Origin: Prorocentrum cordatum
Taxonomy: Eukaryota > Sar > Dinophyceae > Prorocentrales > Prorocentraceae
Assembly: GCA_963575745.1 (NCBI GenBank)
Contig: CAUYUJ010014551.1
Location: forward strand, 324,136 to 388,135
Reading direction: 5' to 3'
Length of the DNA stretch: 64,000 nt
This document shows, in pieces, positions 10,807 through 21,153 of this stretch. Each line of letters starts with the position of its first letter. Positions within the stretch are counted from its first letter, which is position 1. The notes beneath the pieces are model-generated. The model was not told the DNA's origin. It did not search any database and saw only the letters and a program-made list of their open reading frames with translations. The position numbers and the translations under genes were made by a program.

Positions 10807-13800
10807 ATGCCGCGGTCGGAGGGGACGCACCAATGGCGGGTGACCCCGACGGCTTTCTCCAAATTAATGCATCCTACTCGTCGGCTTCATCGAGCGTGCC
10901 GCACTTCGCGGCTGACACGTCAAATCAGATTAGCGACATGGAACTGCCAAACACTTACCCCATCCCGCCCGAGTGCCAGGTCAAAGCTTCAAGGATTGAT
11001 CATGGCATCGAGACGTTACCATTGGGCCGTAGTTTTTCTCAGCGACATGACGTTATCAGAATATGTACATTTTTTTGGCCTGGAAGGGTTCACTCTCATA
11101 GGGACTGGACGTTGCGGCTTTCTTTTGTCTCCACGCATATCACGTTTGATGTCTTCACCTGCTCAGGTACATCGAGCTGGTGAGCGCCATCTTCACCTTC
11201 ATTTTCATCATCGACAGCATCGGTACGACCTGCGCGCCGTATACTGGCCTCCAGGCAACCGTGCAGATGAACGACTTGCCCTTTCTGATCGAATGTCTGA
11301 ATATGTTTGCAGTTTACCTCAGAGTTCTACGCATATTTTTGGAGGAGATTGGAACAGTCACGTCGGTACCGACACAGATCACCCCGCCTTCGGGAAGTTC
11401 AAGATGAAGCAGAACACTACCAAGCATTCTCGCCATCTCCTCGACTTTGCTGCAGACAATGATTTACGCCATATTGACTCCAGATTGCCTTCAAAGAGAC
11501 GCGCGACCTGGCATCATCCAACTATGAAATATTACTATCAGCTGGACGGCTTTTTCACGAATAAGTCAGAGACATTCCTCACACGCTTCCAGGAATTACG
11601 TACACATGCACTCCCAGACGGAGATCACTTTGCGACGAGTATGGTACTTAACCTCCCAGGACGACTTCATGGACCTCCACCAGAACTCAGACACCAGCAT
11701 CGACGACGTCAGGAGGGAGCTCCTTCAGCGACACGTACTCATTGGGTATCGGGGTTCGACTCCTCCTTGCGTCCTAGAGGCAAGCTACGCACCGACCTGC
11801 TGCGCGGGCCAGGTGAAGCGGCCGAGGATCTACGTCAACGTTTCCGTGAGGAGTCAGATGCTGCTCTGGCCGCTACGAGGACACCGAGCTTACCCTCCGC
11901 CAGCGGTTGCCAGACGTGGTCGACTTTAGCCCGATGTCTCCGAGAGGCAGCTGACGGACTGGTAGGCCGTCGCACGCGGAGGGACGACATACCAGTGTTG
12001 GCTCACAATCGGGAGGAGGAGCGAGCTCAGAAGAAAGCATTGCAAGTATCTTGGAACTCAGTTCGATGTGCTACCACCGCCGAGGACCGCAAGGCTGCTA
12101 TGGACCTCCACCGCCTGGCCAAGAAGCAGTACCGACGAGATCGCCGACGCCAACGGGGAATACTGGTGTCAGCAATCGTATCAGAGTGCGAGAAAGCCAT
12201 GGAGTCCCACGACTTAGGCCGGTTCTACCGTTACTTGCGGGATCTAGGCATCTGGCTCGGCGACTTCGACGCCTCCACCTCCACGCCGTTCACTGCAGCC
12301 CAGGCAAGGGATCATTTCTTGAAGCTCGCTGGAGAGCCCAACGTAGTACCTGTGGAGAACGTTGCCGACGAACCTCAACGTCCCGCCGATCCTGTACTTA
12401 GCTCACCACTTACCCGTGCAGAGTATGAAGATGCGATTCGTGGAATGAAGGACTCCGCAGGGGGGGATGACGAAGTGACGATTGGTCTGTGGCGTACGGC
12501 AGGTCCTCAATGTGCCGATGCGCTCTGGAATCTGATCTCCCACCTCTGGGACGTCAACCCCGAGAACTGGGACAGGGACATCCATCGTAGTGCCGTCATC
12601 CTCCTCTGGAAGAAGAAAAGATTGCAATCGGATTTGAAACAATATCGAAGAATATCTTTACTATCGATACCGTCACGCATCATTGCCAGGATATGTTCTC
12701 GGAGACTCTCCGCATGGGCCGAGGACCAAGGCCTCCTCGAACCCGAACAGTGGGGGTTTCGTACGTACCGTCGTACGATCGACGCGGCAGTACTTATGAG
12801 AGCTGTAGTGGAAGCTGCGGCCCTGGACCCCTCCACTACCGAGCAGGACATCGAGAACGCGGTCACGTTCACGCTGGCCGACATAGAGAAGGCATATCCC
12901 AATGTTCCTCAAGAGTTGGCTTGGATCATCCTCGAGAAGATCGGCATTCCCCAGGACATGATCGTACGACTTCGAGGGCTTCATTGTGGTACCGAATACG
13001 TGATCAGATTACCTACGGAGGACTCTCGTCCGTACAGATTGGGGAGAGGCCTCAGGGAAGGCTGTCCTTCGAGCTGCGTGATTTTCAATTTACTGCATAA
13101 CTTGGTTTTGAGGAGATTAAAGAATATAATGGCTTTTGATGGTATTAAGTTCTTTACAGTTGCCCCACCGTCCCAATCAACGACCCCATCAGCTCCAACG
13201 ACAAGCAGAAGGAAGTCGAGCAAGATGAGAGACCCTAACATCATCCCGTCCGTCCTGAGAGTTCTGGGTTCCGCGGACGACACGACCGCGGTGAGCACGA
13301 AGGCCCGTCAACCTTTCACTGAGGACCTGATTATTCGTACGCTTCGAGAGCTTGGGCAAAAGGCACATCCAGACAAATTTGAGCGACTTGTGGTATCACC
13401 GAAATATCCGTTCACGGCAGAAGATAGACATTGGGCTCGATCCGTCAGATTTCTCGGATGTCACATCGACTCCAACGGGGGTACCACTGAGGACACCAGC
13501 CGTCGCCTACAGGCCGCTGGTAAACTCTGGCAGAAGTTTAAAGGACGTCTTCCCCGCCTGGGTCTCAGTCTTCGTCAAAAGGGCCGCGTCTTCGAAGCCA
13601 CGGTGTTGGCTTCATTTTTCGATGGTTGTGAAATACGTGAATTTAGCAAGAGTGACTATCACAGATATCGTTTGTTCATGAATAGATGCTTAAGATATTT
13701 GTATCACGACAAAGTGAAGATGGGCGTTCTAACATGGATGAAAGGGCGGGCTACCAGCACAGACATCAGACTCGAGCTTGGCCTTCAAGACGTCGAATAC

Positions 13801-15033
13801 TACATAGTACACCGACAGGGCAGCTATCTTGGGCACTTAGCCAGACTACCACCTGACCGTCTTGAGCGAGCAGTACTTCATTTTCTTTTGGACCCCACAC
13901 GCCCAGCCTGCTCTACTCCGCAGTCTCGTATGTTCGGGACACGGATGCAGGAGATCATGTCATATTCTGGATTGGCAGTACATATGCATATGAAGGATTG
14001 GCAGCAGTTTGCAGGGCAAGCCTCTACTTCACCTGATCGCGGTCACCGTTGGCGGCAGGCTCAGCATCTTTTTCTGAAAGACCTGCAACAGCGACTGGAT
14101 GCGGACACGTGGCGTCAGCGGCATAGTGCGACTCGTACCGCGTACATCGAGCAAGTACGAGCTGCCGCTGCGACCCGAACGGTGTCGGGGCATGTCACGT
14201 GTCCCAGCTGCGCCTCTCAGGTATTCAATCTGGCAGCACATCTGCGGCATTGCCGTGGAGTCCCTCTACCGCCAAAGCAGCTGTATGCATGTCCCGACTG
14301 CGGCCTGAAGAGGTCGACGTTATCATCACACAAGCGTTTTTGCCGAGGACGGGAACTATCAGAGCAGGAGCGGGTGCAGGCAGACACTCGCTCTTGGCAG
14401 CGCTCCGCCCACCCGAGCCGGCGCGTCCGAGGCAAGAGACCTCCTTCAGGTGTGTTGGGTGCACCAGAAAAGCGAGTACGCCTTCCTCCTGATGTTGCTG
14501 CACCATCTGCTGCCGCTGCTGATCCTCCTCCAGTACCTCCCTCAACGAAACGAGTTCGAATCAGTGGTAAACAGGCATCGGTTTCCCAGAAAAGAGTTCG
14601 ACTTCGAGGTAAACAAATGTCGGTCAGTCACCAATCGTCGACCACATACAAGTCGTCCTCCATGACTCTGAACACGGACCTCTCGCGACCCATCAAACGT
14701 ATTCGACCACCAAAACCCCGACAACTCAAACGATACGATAGAACATTACGTACATCGGCCACTACTAAGAGTGCTCGGAAATTGGTCTGCCCATATTGCA
14801 AATTGGAAATACCATATGCTATGCATCGTTATAACTGTGTATCGGCCCCGTATGATGTTTGGTTGCAGTTCAATATGAATCGGACAAATCGAAAAGCTAC
14901 GGAATCTGAACGGTCGAGCTGGACGGCCATGTGTCCTCAATGCCAGAATCGATTCCCAAGCGTACGTGCATGTGCTGCTCATGTTGTTGTTTGTCGCCAT
15001 CGACGGGTTCACGCAGGGCTCCCAGTTGTGTGA
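10807..15033 (+). CDS. Endonuclease-reverse transcriptase polyprotein of a non-LTR retrotransposon
   Basis: 1408 codons from the first in-frame ATG; the frame is open back to 10615 without another ATG. Residues about 40-285 resemble an APE-type endonuclease: ATWNC (45-46 WN), GDWN (180-183), QLDGFF (near 246) and DGDH (271-274); the catalytic Glu expected near residue 80 appears as FLSD. Residues about 530-870 are the reverse transcriptase: YRRISLL (613-619), QWGFRTYRRTIDA, motif A LADIEKAY (Asp692), motif B GLREGCPSS, motif C GSADD (822-825). About 45 residues rich in Ser, Thr and Pro separate motifs B and C. Four Cys/His knuckles follow (starting near 1132, 1162, 1328 and 1376), probably nucleic-acid binding. 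Family knowledge: these enzymes nick target DNA and prime reverse transcription from it. Activity cannot be judged from sequence alone. Confidence 0.85.
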   Translation: MPRSEGTHQWRVTPTAFSKLMHPTRRLHRACRTSRLTRQIRLATWNCQTLTPSRPSARSKLQGLIMASRRYHWAVVFLSDMTLSEYVHFFGLEGFTLIGTGRCGFLLSPRISRLMSSPAQVHRAGERHLHLHFHHRQHRYDLRAVYWPPGNRADERLALSDRMSEYVCSLPQSSTHIFGGDWNSHVGTDTDHPAFGKFKMKQNTTKHSRHLLDFAADNDLRHIDSRLPSKRRATWHHPTMKYYYQLDGFFTNKSETFLTRFQELRTHALPDGDHFATSMVLNLPGRLHGPPPELRHQHRRRQEGAPSATRTHWVSGFDSSLRPRGKLRTDLLRGPGEAAEDLRQRFREESDAALAATRTPSLPSASGCQTWSTLARCLREAADGLVGRRTRRDDIPVLAHNREEERAQKKALQVSWNSVRCATTAEDRKAAMDLHRLAKKQYRRDRRRQRGILVSAIVSECEKAMESHDLGRFYRYLRDLGIWLGDFDASTSTPFTAAQARDHFLKLAGEPNVVPVENVADEPQRPADPVLSSPLTRAEYEDAIRGMKDSAGGDDEVTIGLWRTAGPQCADALWNLISHLWDVNPENWDRDIHRSAVILLWKKKRLQSDLKQYRRISLLSIPSRIIARICSRRLSAWAEDQGLLEPEQWGFRTYRRTIDAAVLMRAVVEAAALDPSTTEQDIENAVTFTLADIEKAYPNVPQELAWIILEKIGIPQDMIVRLRGLHCGTEYVIRLPTEDSRPYRLGRGLREGCPSSCVIFNLLHNLVLRRLKNIMAFDGIKFFTVAPPSQSTTPSAPTTSRRKSSKMRDPNIIPSVLRVLGSADDTTAVSTKARQPFTEDLIIRTLRELGQKAHPDKFERLVVSPKYPFTAEDRHWARSVRFLGCHIDSNGGTTEDTSRRLQAAGKLWQKFKGRLPRLGLSLRQKGRVFEATVLASFFDGCEIREFSKSDYHRYRLFMNRCLRYLYHDKVKMGVLTWMKGRATSTDIRLELGLQDVEYYIVHRQGSYLGHLARLPPDRLERAVLHFLLDPTRPACSTPQSRMFGTRMQEIMSYSGLAVHMHMKDWQQFAGQASTSPDRGHRWRQAQHLFLKDLQQRLDADTWRQRHSATRTAYIEQVRAAAATRTVSGHVTCPSCASQVFNLAAHLRHCRGVPLPPKQLYACPDCGLKRSTLSSHKRFCRGRELSEQERVQADTRSWQRSAHPSRRVRGKRPPSGVLGAPEKRVRLPPDVAAPSAAAADPPPVPPSTKRVRISGKQASVSQKRVRLRGKQMSVSHQSSTTYKSSSMTLNTDLSRPIKRIRPPKPRQLKRYDRTLRTSATTKSARKLVCPYCKLEIPYAMHRYNCVSAPYDVWLQFNMNRTNRKATESERSSWTAMCPQCQNRFPSVRACAAHVVVCRHRRVHAGLPVV

Positions 15034-15044
15034 TTTCTTCTTTT

Positions 15045-15809
15045 ATGGCGCTGGAGGCCGCCGAAGCATACATCGCCAATATTACGCCTGTTGATGCTTC
15101 TCGCAGGAATCGTGATCGTGCCACACCCAGCTCGAGTTTGGAAGAAAGAGTTCGTAATCTGGAACGAGTGCAAGCTAGCCACGAGCGGGACATTCACGAG
15201 CTCCAGGATAGGATTTGCTATGCAATATTCTTCAAAGATGAGTCTTCAAAGAACCAGATACGTAATCTTCGTCAAGGTTGGCGCACTAAGGACAAGGAGC
15301 GCAAGGACGCTCACAAGATTGCCCTCACCTCGGACAAGAATGCCAATCTTCCTCCACATGAGTTTGGTTCACAGCGTGCTCTCCTTTTCGCCAAGTTCGT
15401 GGCCATATTTCTCAGTAAACTTCCGTCGCCTTCAGACCTCAGGGAGCCTCTCGAGAAGCTCAAGAGCCTCTCCATGGAGCACCTTGACGAGCAGATCTTC
15501 CGTTTCAAGCCAGCACGCCATCCCGACCCCAAGGAGAATTTCGTATGGGTGTTCACGCTTATGCCGTCCAACCTCGCGGACCTCGAGTTTCTGCGCATGC
15601 TCAATCGTATTTCTGCGTCCTCCCTTCGCCTCGATGCTGTCGGAATGGCCCATCAGAGATCTACTGACGGTCCCCTGGTGCAGAGCATGTTGGGCAAAGG
15701 TGTGGGGAAGGGCAAATCCAAGTCAGATGCTGATGCCATGCTGGACGACCTGGAGGAGCGCCCTCCACGTCAGAAGCAGGCTCGAGCACGTGGCAGCGAC
15801 GGAAGCTAG
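15045..15809 (+). CDS. Small downstream ORF of the retrotransposon, coiled-coil protein
   Basis: 254 codons from ATG 15045, only 11 nt after the stop of the RT ORF and in a different frame; that start is chosen because the frame upstream of it overlaps the RT ORF. Residues 32-55 form a probable coiled coil (LEERVRNLERVQ, then HERDIHELQDR). The middle is basic (RTKDKERKDAHK) and the tail has a GKGVGKGKSK basic patch. I recognise no family. By analogy with LINE ORF1 proteins it could be an RNA-binding chaperone, but LINE ORF1 normally precedes the RT ORF, so this order is unusual. A longer alternative frame (15091-16566) has poorer composition and was not chosen. Confidence 0.55.
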   Translation: MALEAAEAYIANITPVDASRRNRDRATPSSSLEERVRNLERVQASHERDIHELQDRICYAIFFKDESSKNQIRNLRQGWRTKDKERKDAHKIALTSDKNANLPPHEFGSQRALLFAKFVAIFLSKLPSPSDLREPLEKLKSLSMEHLDEQIFRFKPARHPDPKENFVWVFTLMPSNLADLEFLRMLNRISASSLRLDAVGMAHQRSTDGPLVQSMLGKGVGKGKSKSDADAMLDDLEERPPRQKQARARGSDGS

Positions 15810-16344
15810 CATGTTCTACGAGGCCGACAGTATGCATGACCTAGGCCCCCTCGGGCTGCGTGTGCCCTCGGGCTACCCGAGGGGTGCCTGGCCGCCTCGG
15901 CGGCCCCCAGACAGCCCGCAGGCCTCGGCCTGGCCAGATTTTGGGACGTCACATCCATCTTGGCTTCAATTTTGTATGCTGTCTGGGGTCGCCGTCGGGG
16001 TGACCCACGTTATCGCCATGAATTCGTTGTTCTTCCAGAAGTACTGCGGCTGCTCGGCCAAGCACATATTCTTTTTCCTCTCGGAGTTTTGGTTCACATG
16101 TGCACTCTGGCCTTCGAGAGCTTCTCCATGGCCGTGCAAGCAATACGAGAGGGGGCGGCGACGGAGAGCGAAGTCGTTCAGAGGGATGTGCTGCAGCGAT
16201 CCGGCCGCTCCCGCCCCGCGGGTTGGGCCGTGCGAGACCACTCTGGCAGAGTGCCGGGTCGGATTCGCCTGGGCCTGGTACACACCTCCCCGAAGGCCCT
16301 CCTCTGGGCCTCCACTCTGTCGGCGGTCCCTCGCAGACCGCCCC
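15810..16344 (+). other. Retrotransposon 3' flank with a coding-like patch
   Basis: A GC-rich block with CTCGGGCT / AGCCCGAG-type inverted phrases follows the second stop. From 15960 to about 16210 one + frame reads like protein (for example HEFVVLPEVLRLLGQAH and LAFESFSMAVQAIREG) with no ATG at its head. It could be an exon, a degraded extension of the element, or chance. No family is recognised. Confidence 0.3.
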
Positions 16345-16900
16345 GAGGCGAAGCTTGCCAGAAATCCCCAGGGCCCCAAGACGACCCCAAAGGGCCCCAA
16401 GACGGCCCCCAACAGGGTCCAAGAAGGCTCCACGTCGCCGACAGACCGCCCCAAGACGCCCAAGATGGCCTTGAGACGGTCCACGATGCTCCCAAGACGC
16501 TTCAAGAGGGCTTCAAGAGGCCTTCCAAGAAGGCCCCGAGAGGCAAACATCGTCCCATTCCGATGAAAAAACGTATACTTCTAGGGGATTCTGAACGTCC
16601 ACGACGAGCCTACAAGCCCCCAAGATCGCCCCAAGATCGCCCCGGAGACCCCGAAGAGGGCCCCAAGACGTGCCAAAACGGCTCCAAGACGGTGCAAGAC
16701 GCGCCGAAGACGGCCCATGACGGCCCCATGAGGGCCCTACAGCCAGAACTCCAAATTACATTTCCAGCTTTCTGCCCAAACAGAACCTCTAAGACCACCA
16801 GCAGGCCTCCAAGAAGCCCCCAAGAGGCCCAACAGAGGCCCCAGGAGGACCCCAAACGGCGCCAAAGCCCCCAAAGAAGCTTCAAAACTGCCTCCAAAAG
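16345..16900. repeat. Inverted member of the TCTTGGGCC degenerate repeat family
   Basis: Phrases such as GGCCCCAAGACGG recur every 12-18 bases. Near 16550 the AT-rich core appears in reverse complement (CCCATTCCGATGAAAAAACG, then TATACTTCTAGGG), matching the cores of the 1.4-3.05 kb and 58.2-59.4 kb arrays. No regular long period is seen here. From 16901 to 17489 nothing is recognised. Confidence 0.75.
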
Positions 16901-17489
16901 ACTACCGACCAGATGCGTCAAACTCCCAGGGAGCGGCCGGAGATGCGCCGCCGGCGTTCTCGATGGATGTACTGCAGCGAGGGACAAAGTATATCGACAA
17001 GAGCACAAACATGGGAAATCCTTTGCAAACTGCGGAATGAACTCAACCGAGCGGAAGCAAGGGGAAACGCGTTGAAGCACGAGGAATCACATGCAAACGC
17101 TTGGAAGCAAGTGGAGGCATGTGGAAGCAAATGGATGGAAGACACTGGAAGCACAACAGAGCAGGCGGGAGCAGGAATAGAGCCTGGCGGCAGCACGCGG
17201 AAGCAGGCTGACGCTCTGCGGGAGCAGATGGCAACAGACGAGAACAGAAAGCACACGCCGGAAACACGCGCATGCGGCGAACTGCCGGCGGCGGCGGCGG
17301 GGCAAAGCCGGCGCCCGGCGACCGGCGACGGCCGACCCCCGCGCGCGGGCAAGGGGCGACAGGCCAGGCCGGCGACGGTGCCCAGACGGGTCGGCCACGG
17401 GCGGCTCCACGGCGCAGCGGCGACCAGCAGTGCAGAACCAGAAGCCTCCCAGAGGGGGTCGAAGTGGATGGGGTCGGAGGATCGCACCG

Positions 17490-17650
17490 CATCTCCGATA
17501 CATCGGCGATGCATCGGTGATGCATCGGTGATGCACCAGCGATGCCTCGTCGACGTCGGCGATGCATCGGCGACGTCGACGTGAATCAACTCGGGCCTCA
17601 CATCGAGCCGCATTGGCGATGCATCGGCGATGCGGCGCGATCCCCCGACC
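17490..17650. repeat. GATGCATCGGC tandem with conserved flank
   Basis: The unit GATGCATCGGC / GATGCATCGGT repeats several times and is followed by a phrase ending CACATCGAGCCGCAT. Related units with the same CACATCGAGCCGCATC flank occur at 52700-52812, and the flank alone (CGCCACATCGAATCGG) near 48670. This suggests a dispersed family. Confidence 0.75.
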
Positions 17651-18187
17651 CCATCTACTCCGACCCCATCTAGGAGGCCTAGAAGAACACTACCTGGCAG
17701 AACACACCTCTAAATATGGTACTTCTCTTGCTCTTGCTGTTCGCGTTCTTCTTTCATTGCCGTCGGCTTCACGGCCGCCCCCTTCGGGGCCCTCGCAAAC
17801 ACGGATCAGCGATCCACGGATTTGGCGCGCGGACGCCACATCCACGGATCGGGGGAGGTGCCCTCCCCAAAATGCGGCCGGTGCCGCCTCGCTCGGCGGC
17901 AGACATCCGCGATTTCCCATGGCCCGTTGCTAATCCACGCCCCCTTGATCCATGCTTGCGATCGACGGACCCCTGGACGTAGCCCAAATCACATTCCCGA
18001 GCAGAGCCCAGCATCGGCAACCAGCCCCCCCCCTCAAGAGCGACCAGTCAAATCAAGCAGTGGGTGCCGCTGGACATTCTACCCAGGTGCGGTACAAAGA
18101 GCCTGCTCCGCAGATCCAGACCTCTCGCTGCACATCTCACAAGGCTTTCGACGGCGCTATAGGGCATTGCGCGGAGACGCTGCCCAC
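17651..18187. other. Unassigned GC-rich stretch
   Basis: No gene, RNA or repeat was recognised on either strand. Confidence 0.4.
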
Positions 18188-18336
18188 GGGTGACCACCTA
18201 CCAGACCACCCCAACCCAACCCGAAGACCCGACCCTGTGTTTTTTCCCATGTTCCCAGGCACCCCCCCCCACACTGGAAGCTGAGGGCAAACTGAAGCCT
18301 TCGGGTTGGGTTGGTGTGATTTGGTGGGTGGCGACG
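18188..18336. mobile_element. 149-bp foldback element
   Basis: The left arm (18188-18226, containing CCACCCCAACCCAACCCGAAG) is the imperfect reverse complement of the right arm (18299-18336, CTTCGGGTTGGGTTGGTG). A C-rich loop of about 70 bases separates them. The size is close to the foldbacks at 46.65, 48.47 and 60.51 kb, but the arm sequence differs. Confidence 0.8.
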
Positions 18337-18519
18337 CCCCCCCCCACGCAACCCTCCGAGAGCCGACGCTTGCGCCGAACCGCACCCGGCAGCCGATGCG
18401 GTTCCGAAGCAGCAGTCCGACGGCCGAGCCTCCATCAGGCAACAATCCGAAGGCCGAACCCCCTCGGAGGACAAGCGAGGGGGGGACGACGAAGGGGGGA
18501 AAACAGAAGGGAAAAGCAA

Positions 18520-18610
18520 AAGGGCAGAGGAGGAGGAGGAGGAGGAAGAGGAGGAGGACGAGCAGGTGGAGGAGGAGGAGGAGGAGGAAAAGGAGGCGGA
18601 GGATACATGA
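18520..18610. repeat. (GGA)n tract
   Basis: Purine-rich trinucleotide run on +. The following 18611-19344 has no recognised gene. Confidence 0.9.
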
Positions 18611-19344
18611 CAAGACAAGACATCGCAGTGAAGTTCCGCATCGTATCGGCGATCGATCGAAAAAGCTTGGTACGCTGCTGTAGCGGCTGACCTCGCTTCG
18701 CAGACGCACAAAGCCTGTCTGGCACCAGCCGCGCGGCCCCATCCAGGGAGGGACCCCGATTCGGCGTGCAGCCAACATGGTGCCCTGGTCCGGGGAGCAG
18801 AGATTACCCTGCACCTGCTCGGACAAATCCGACGGGACGAGCTTGGGCCCTCCCAGTTCCACGCGTATGTGGGGGGGTGGTAGGAGGAGCAGGGGGGGAA
18901 GAAAAGGGGTTGTCCGAGATGCGAATCAGACACGGCTCTCCCCTCCCCCATCGCCCCCTGCGACCCGCACGACGGCGGCAGCAACCTCCACCTGGCCCCT
19001 TTGCCACGCACAAGCGCAGCTAAGGTCGCCACCACGATCGGGATGGCGGAAAGCTCGAGAGAGAGATGCTTATGTCCAAATCGATCGACTTCGATGCAAT
19101 GCGTCACAAAGGACGACGCCTCTTGTTATCAACTCCCTAGAACGGCCCGGCGCAGCCACCTGCGACATATTCTGATTTGTGCGAGGCGTGGCAGCGAGAG
19201 TCACCACGACTCGCGAATTACCCACCAACTGCCTCGAACTCGAAACATATTGACACTGGGCACGATGGTTCGCGACCCCGCCCACGCTTTGCCTGGAAAA
19301 AGAATGGTCCTGGATGTCGCGCGTGGGCTCATGATGGGCGCCGT

Positions 19345-19518
19345 CTAAATGATCTGAGAACTGATCCACTCCTCCGTCGGGCCCCTTGGGGCCGGCCATG
19401 TAACTGCCGCTGACTTTTCCGCAAAGGTAAGGAACTCTGGTAAGATGCGCCGCAACTTTCGTGCAGCCTCAAGGTCCTGCAGGTCGAGGGCGAAGCTGAA
19501 AACTCCCGCGACGCCCTC
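19345..19518 (-). other. Candidate terminal exon of an unidentified gene
   Basis: On the minus strand a CAG|GAG acceptor at 19519-19521 opens a 58-codon frame ending in TAG (19345-19347). Its composition is protein-like: VFSFALDLQDLEAARKL, then PEFLTFAEKSAA. I recognise no family. The frame immediately upstream (KALDKFWAAVASS) is also coding-like but shifted by one, so either a frameshift or a very short intron lies between. It could be the end of a multi-exon gene or a pseudogene. Confidence 0.35.
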
Positions 19519-20549
19519 CTGCGGACGACGCCACCGCCGCCCAGAACTTGTCGAGAGCCTTGCTGCCCAGCCCGCGCGGCGAATCGCCGCTCAACGAGGC
19601 ATTCCCGACGGCGCGCTGGGCGACGCAGACGAACAGGGCAGCGAAGGGTGGGCTTGTGCTTCTCCAGTCCTTCTGCTCGCCTCTGCCCCCGTTCTTCCAT
19701 TGCCTTGGACGTCTCGCCGCGCGCACCGGTGCTGCCGACGCGCGCTGGGCCCCAGGGGCCCTTGCCCTCGTCCACGAAAAAATGCGATAAGCCGCGCTGT
19801 CCAGCGTCGCCGTCCTGCTCTCAACGCCCGCGGCCGTCCTCGCCGCGCCGCTGACAGGCGCGTCGCTCGGGCCATTCCTGGCCTTCTTTGCTTGGCCTCC
19901 TCGGCGCCAGCCGCTGGTGCAAGGGCGCGCCCTCGCGATGGGGGCGCCGCCCAGGCCGGCGGCTCGGGCGCGCCCTCCCAGGCGCGAGTCGCCGAGAAAC
20001 GATCGGCGCGCCCCTTTCAAGGCTTGTCCCAGAGAGGCAGATGCGCGACGAGATGCGCGCGCAAGTCGCCGTTGTTTGCCCGGTCGACGTCGCGCGGGGG
20101 GCGCGCGCCACTTGCATGCTGGCCCAGCGAGACCCTCGATCAAAGAGGCCCCGCGTGGACCACATTGCCCCCTCAACGTCGCGCTGCGAAGAGCTGGGCG
20201 AGATGAAGCGCGCCGCGCCCCTTGTCTCACGTCGGCGCCGAAGATGCGCCGCGGGCCCCCCCTTGCTCGCAGGGCTCGCCCCGCGCTCCACCCTCTCGCG
20301 CGCGTGCGCGCAATGGCGGGTCTCGTCGGCGCGCGCGCGCCCCACGCCCCGCCCTCCTCCGCCGCCGCCCCTGGATGGGGAGCGCCCCGGACGAAGACGC
20401 AGGCGGTCGCTACTTTGCGGAGGAATTGCCCGGCCGCGCCCCCGCCCCCCCCTCCGAAAGCTCCCCTGGGGGGCGTCGCAGATTCGAGGGCCCGGTCGCC
20501 GCGGCCTGGGCGGGCGGCGGCGGCGGCGCTCAGGTCGGAGCGCATCTGC

Positions 20550-20797
20550 GCGGCCGAGGAGGGCGCAGCGGGAGAAGGGCCGTCCGCGGGGGCGCAGGGC
20601 CAGGCAGCGTCGGTGGCGAAGCGGGGCAACGAGAAAAGGACAGCCCAAGTCAGCTCGCCATTTTCTTGGAGCGTCGGGCCCAGGCCCGGCACCGCGAACA
20701 GCGCCTCGATCGCAGTTCGCTCCTGCGCGACGCCGCTTGCCAGCGAGGCGACGCCCGAGAATTTGCGCAGGTGCGACGATGTGTCGGCCCGCCCCAC
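20550..20797 (-). other. Coding-like minus-strand segment, unassigned
   Basis: A minus frame carries a plausible alpha-helical stretch (RKFSGVASLASGVAQERTAI, then ALFAVPGLGPTLQENGEL) before dissolving into Ala/Arg/Gly-rich composition that reflects GC content. It might be an exon of the same unknown gene as 19345-19518. The rest of 19519-21150 gives open frames on both strands through GC richness alone. Confidence 0.25.
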
Positions 20798-21153
20798 GAG
20801 CCCCTACCACGCGCGGCAACTCTGCCCAACTTAGCCACGTGACCGCACATCGCACGGCGCCGATGCTCGGTCGAAAAGAAAACCGCCATGGCCGACAGCA
20901 TCGCGCTCTGCGCGAGCGAGAGGAATCGCGCGCTGCCACCCGCTAAGAACCCACGGCAACCAGACGCCGCCAACGCTGAATAATTCTTGGCTCGTCGCCG
21001 CGAAACGCCGCTCTAGCCCCCGCGAAATGACGTGGTGCGGCGAAATCGCTGACCCCGCAGATCAAGCCGCATCAACGCATCTCCCCCCTCTGCAATTCCG
21101 CCGCGCCGCAACCATTGTTTGCCGCAGATGTGGGAAACAGCGGCCTGCATGTC

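Larger units (their letters stand above)
10615..15809 (+). mobile_element. Non-LTR (LINE-like) retrotransposon, near full length
   Basis: Two consecutive ORFs encode an AP-endonuclease-like domain, a reverse transcriptase and C2H2-type zinc fingers, then a small coiled-coil protein. No LTRs were seen on either side. The frame of the first ORF stays open upstream to 10615, just after a TAG at 10612-10614. The 3' boundary is uncertain: no poly(A) or target-site duplication was identified, so the end is set at the second stop codon. The segment has lower GC and more even codon use than the surrounding DNA. Both ORFs are uninterrupted, so insertion or gene conversion was probably recent. Confidence 0.85.

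Noticed and set aside
15091-16566. 491-codon frame overlapping the retrotransposon's second ORF
   Set aside because: Cys/Ser/Arg-rich composition without helices; the overlapping 254-codon frame has better protein character and a start just after the RT stop.
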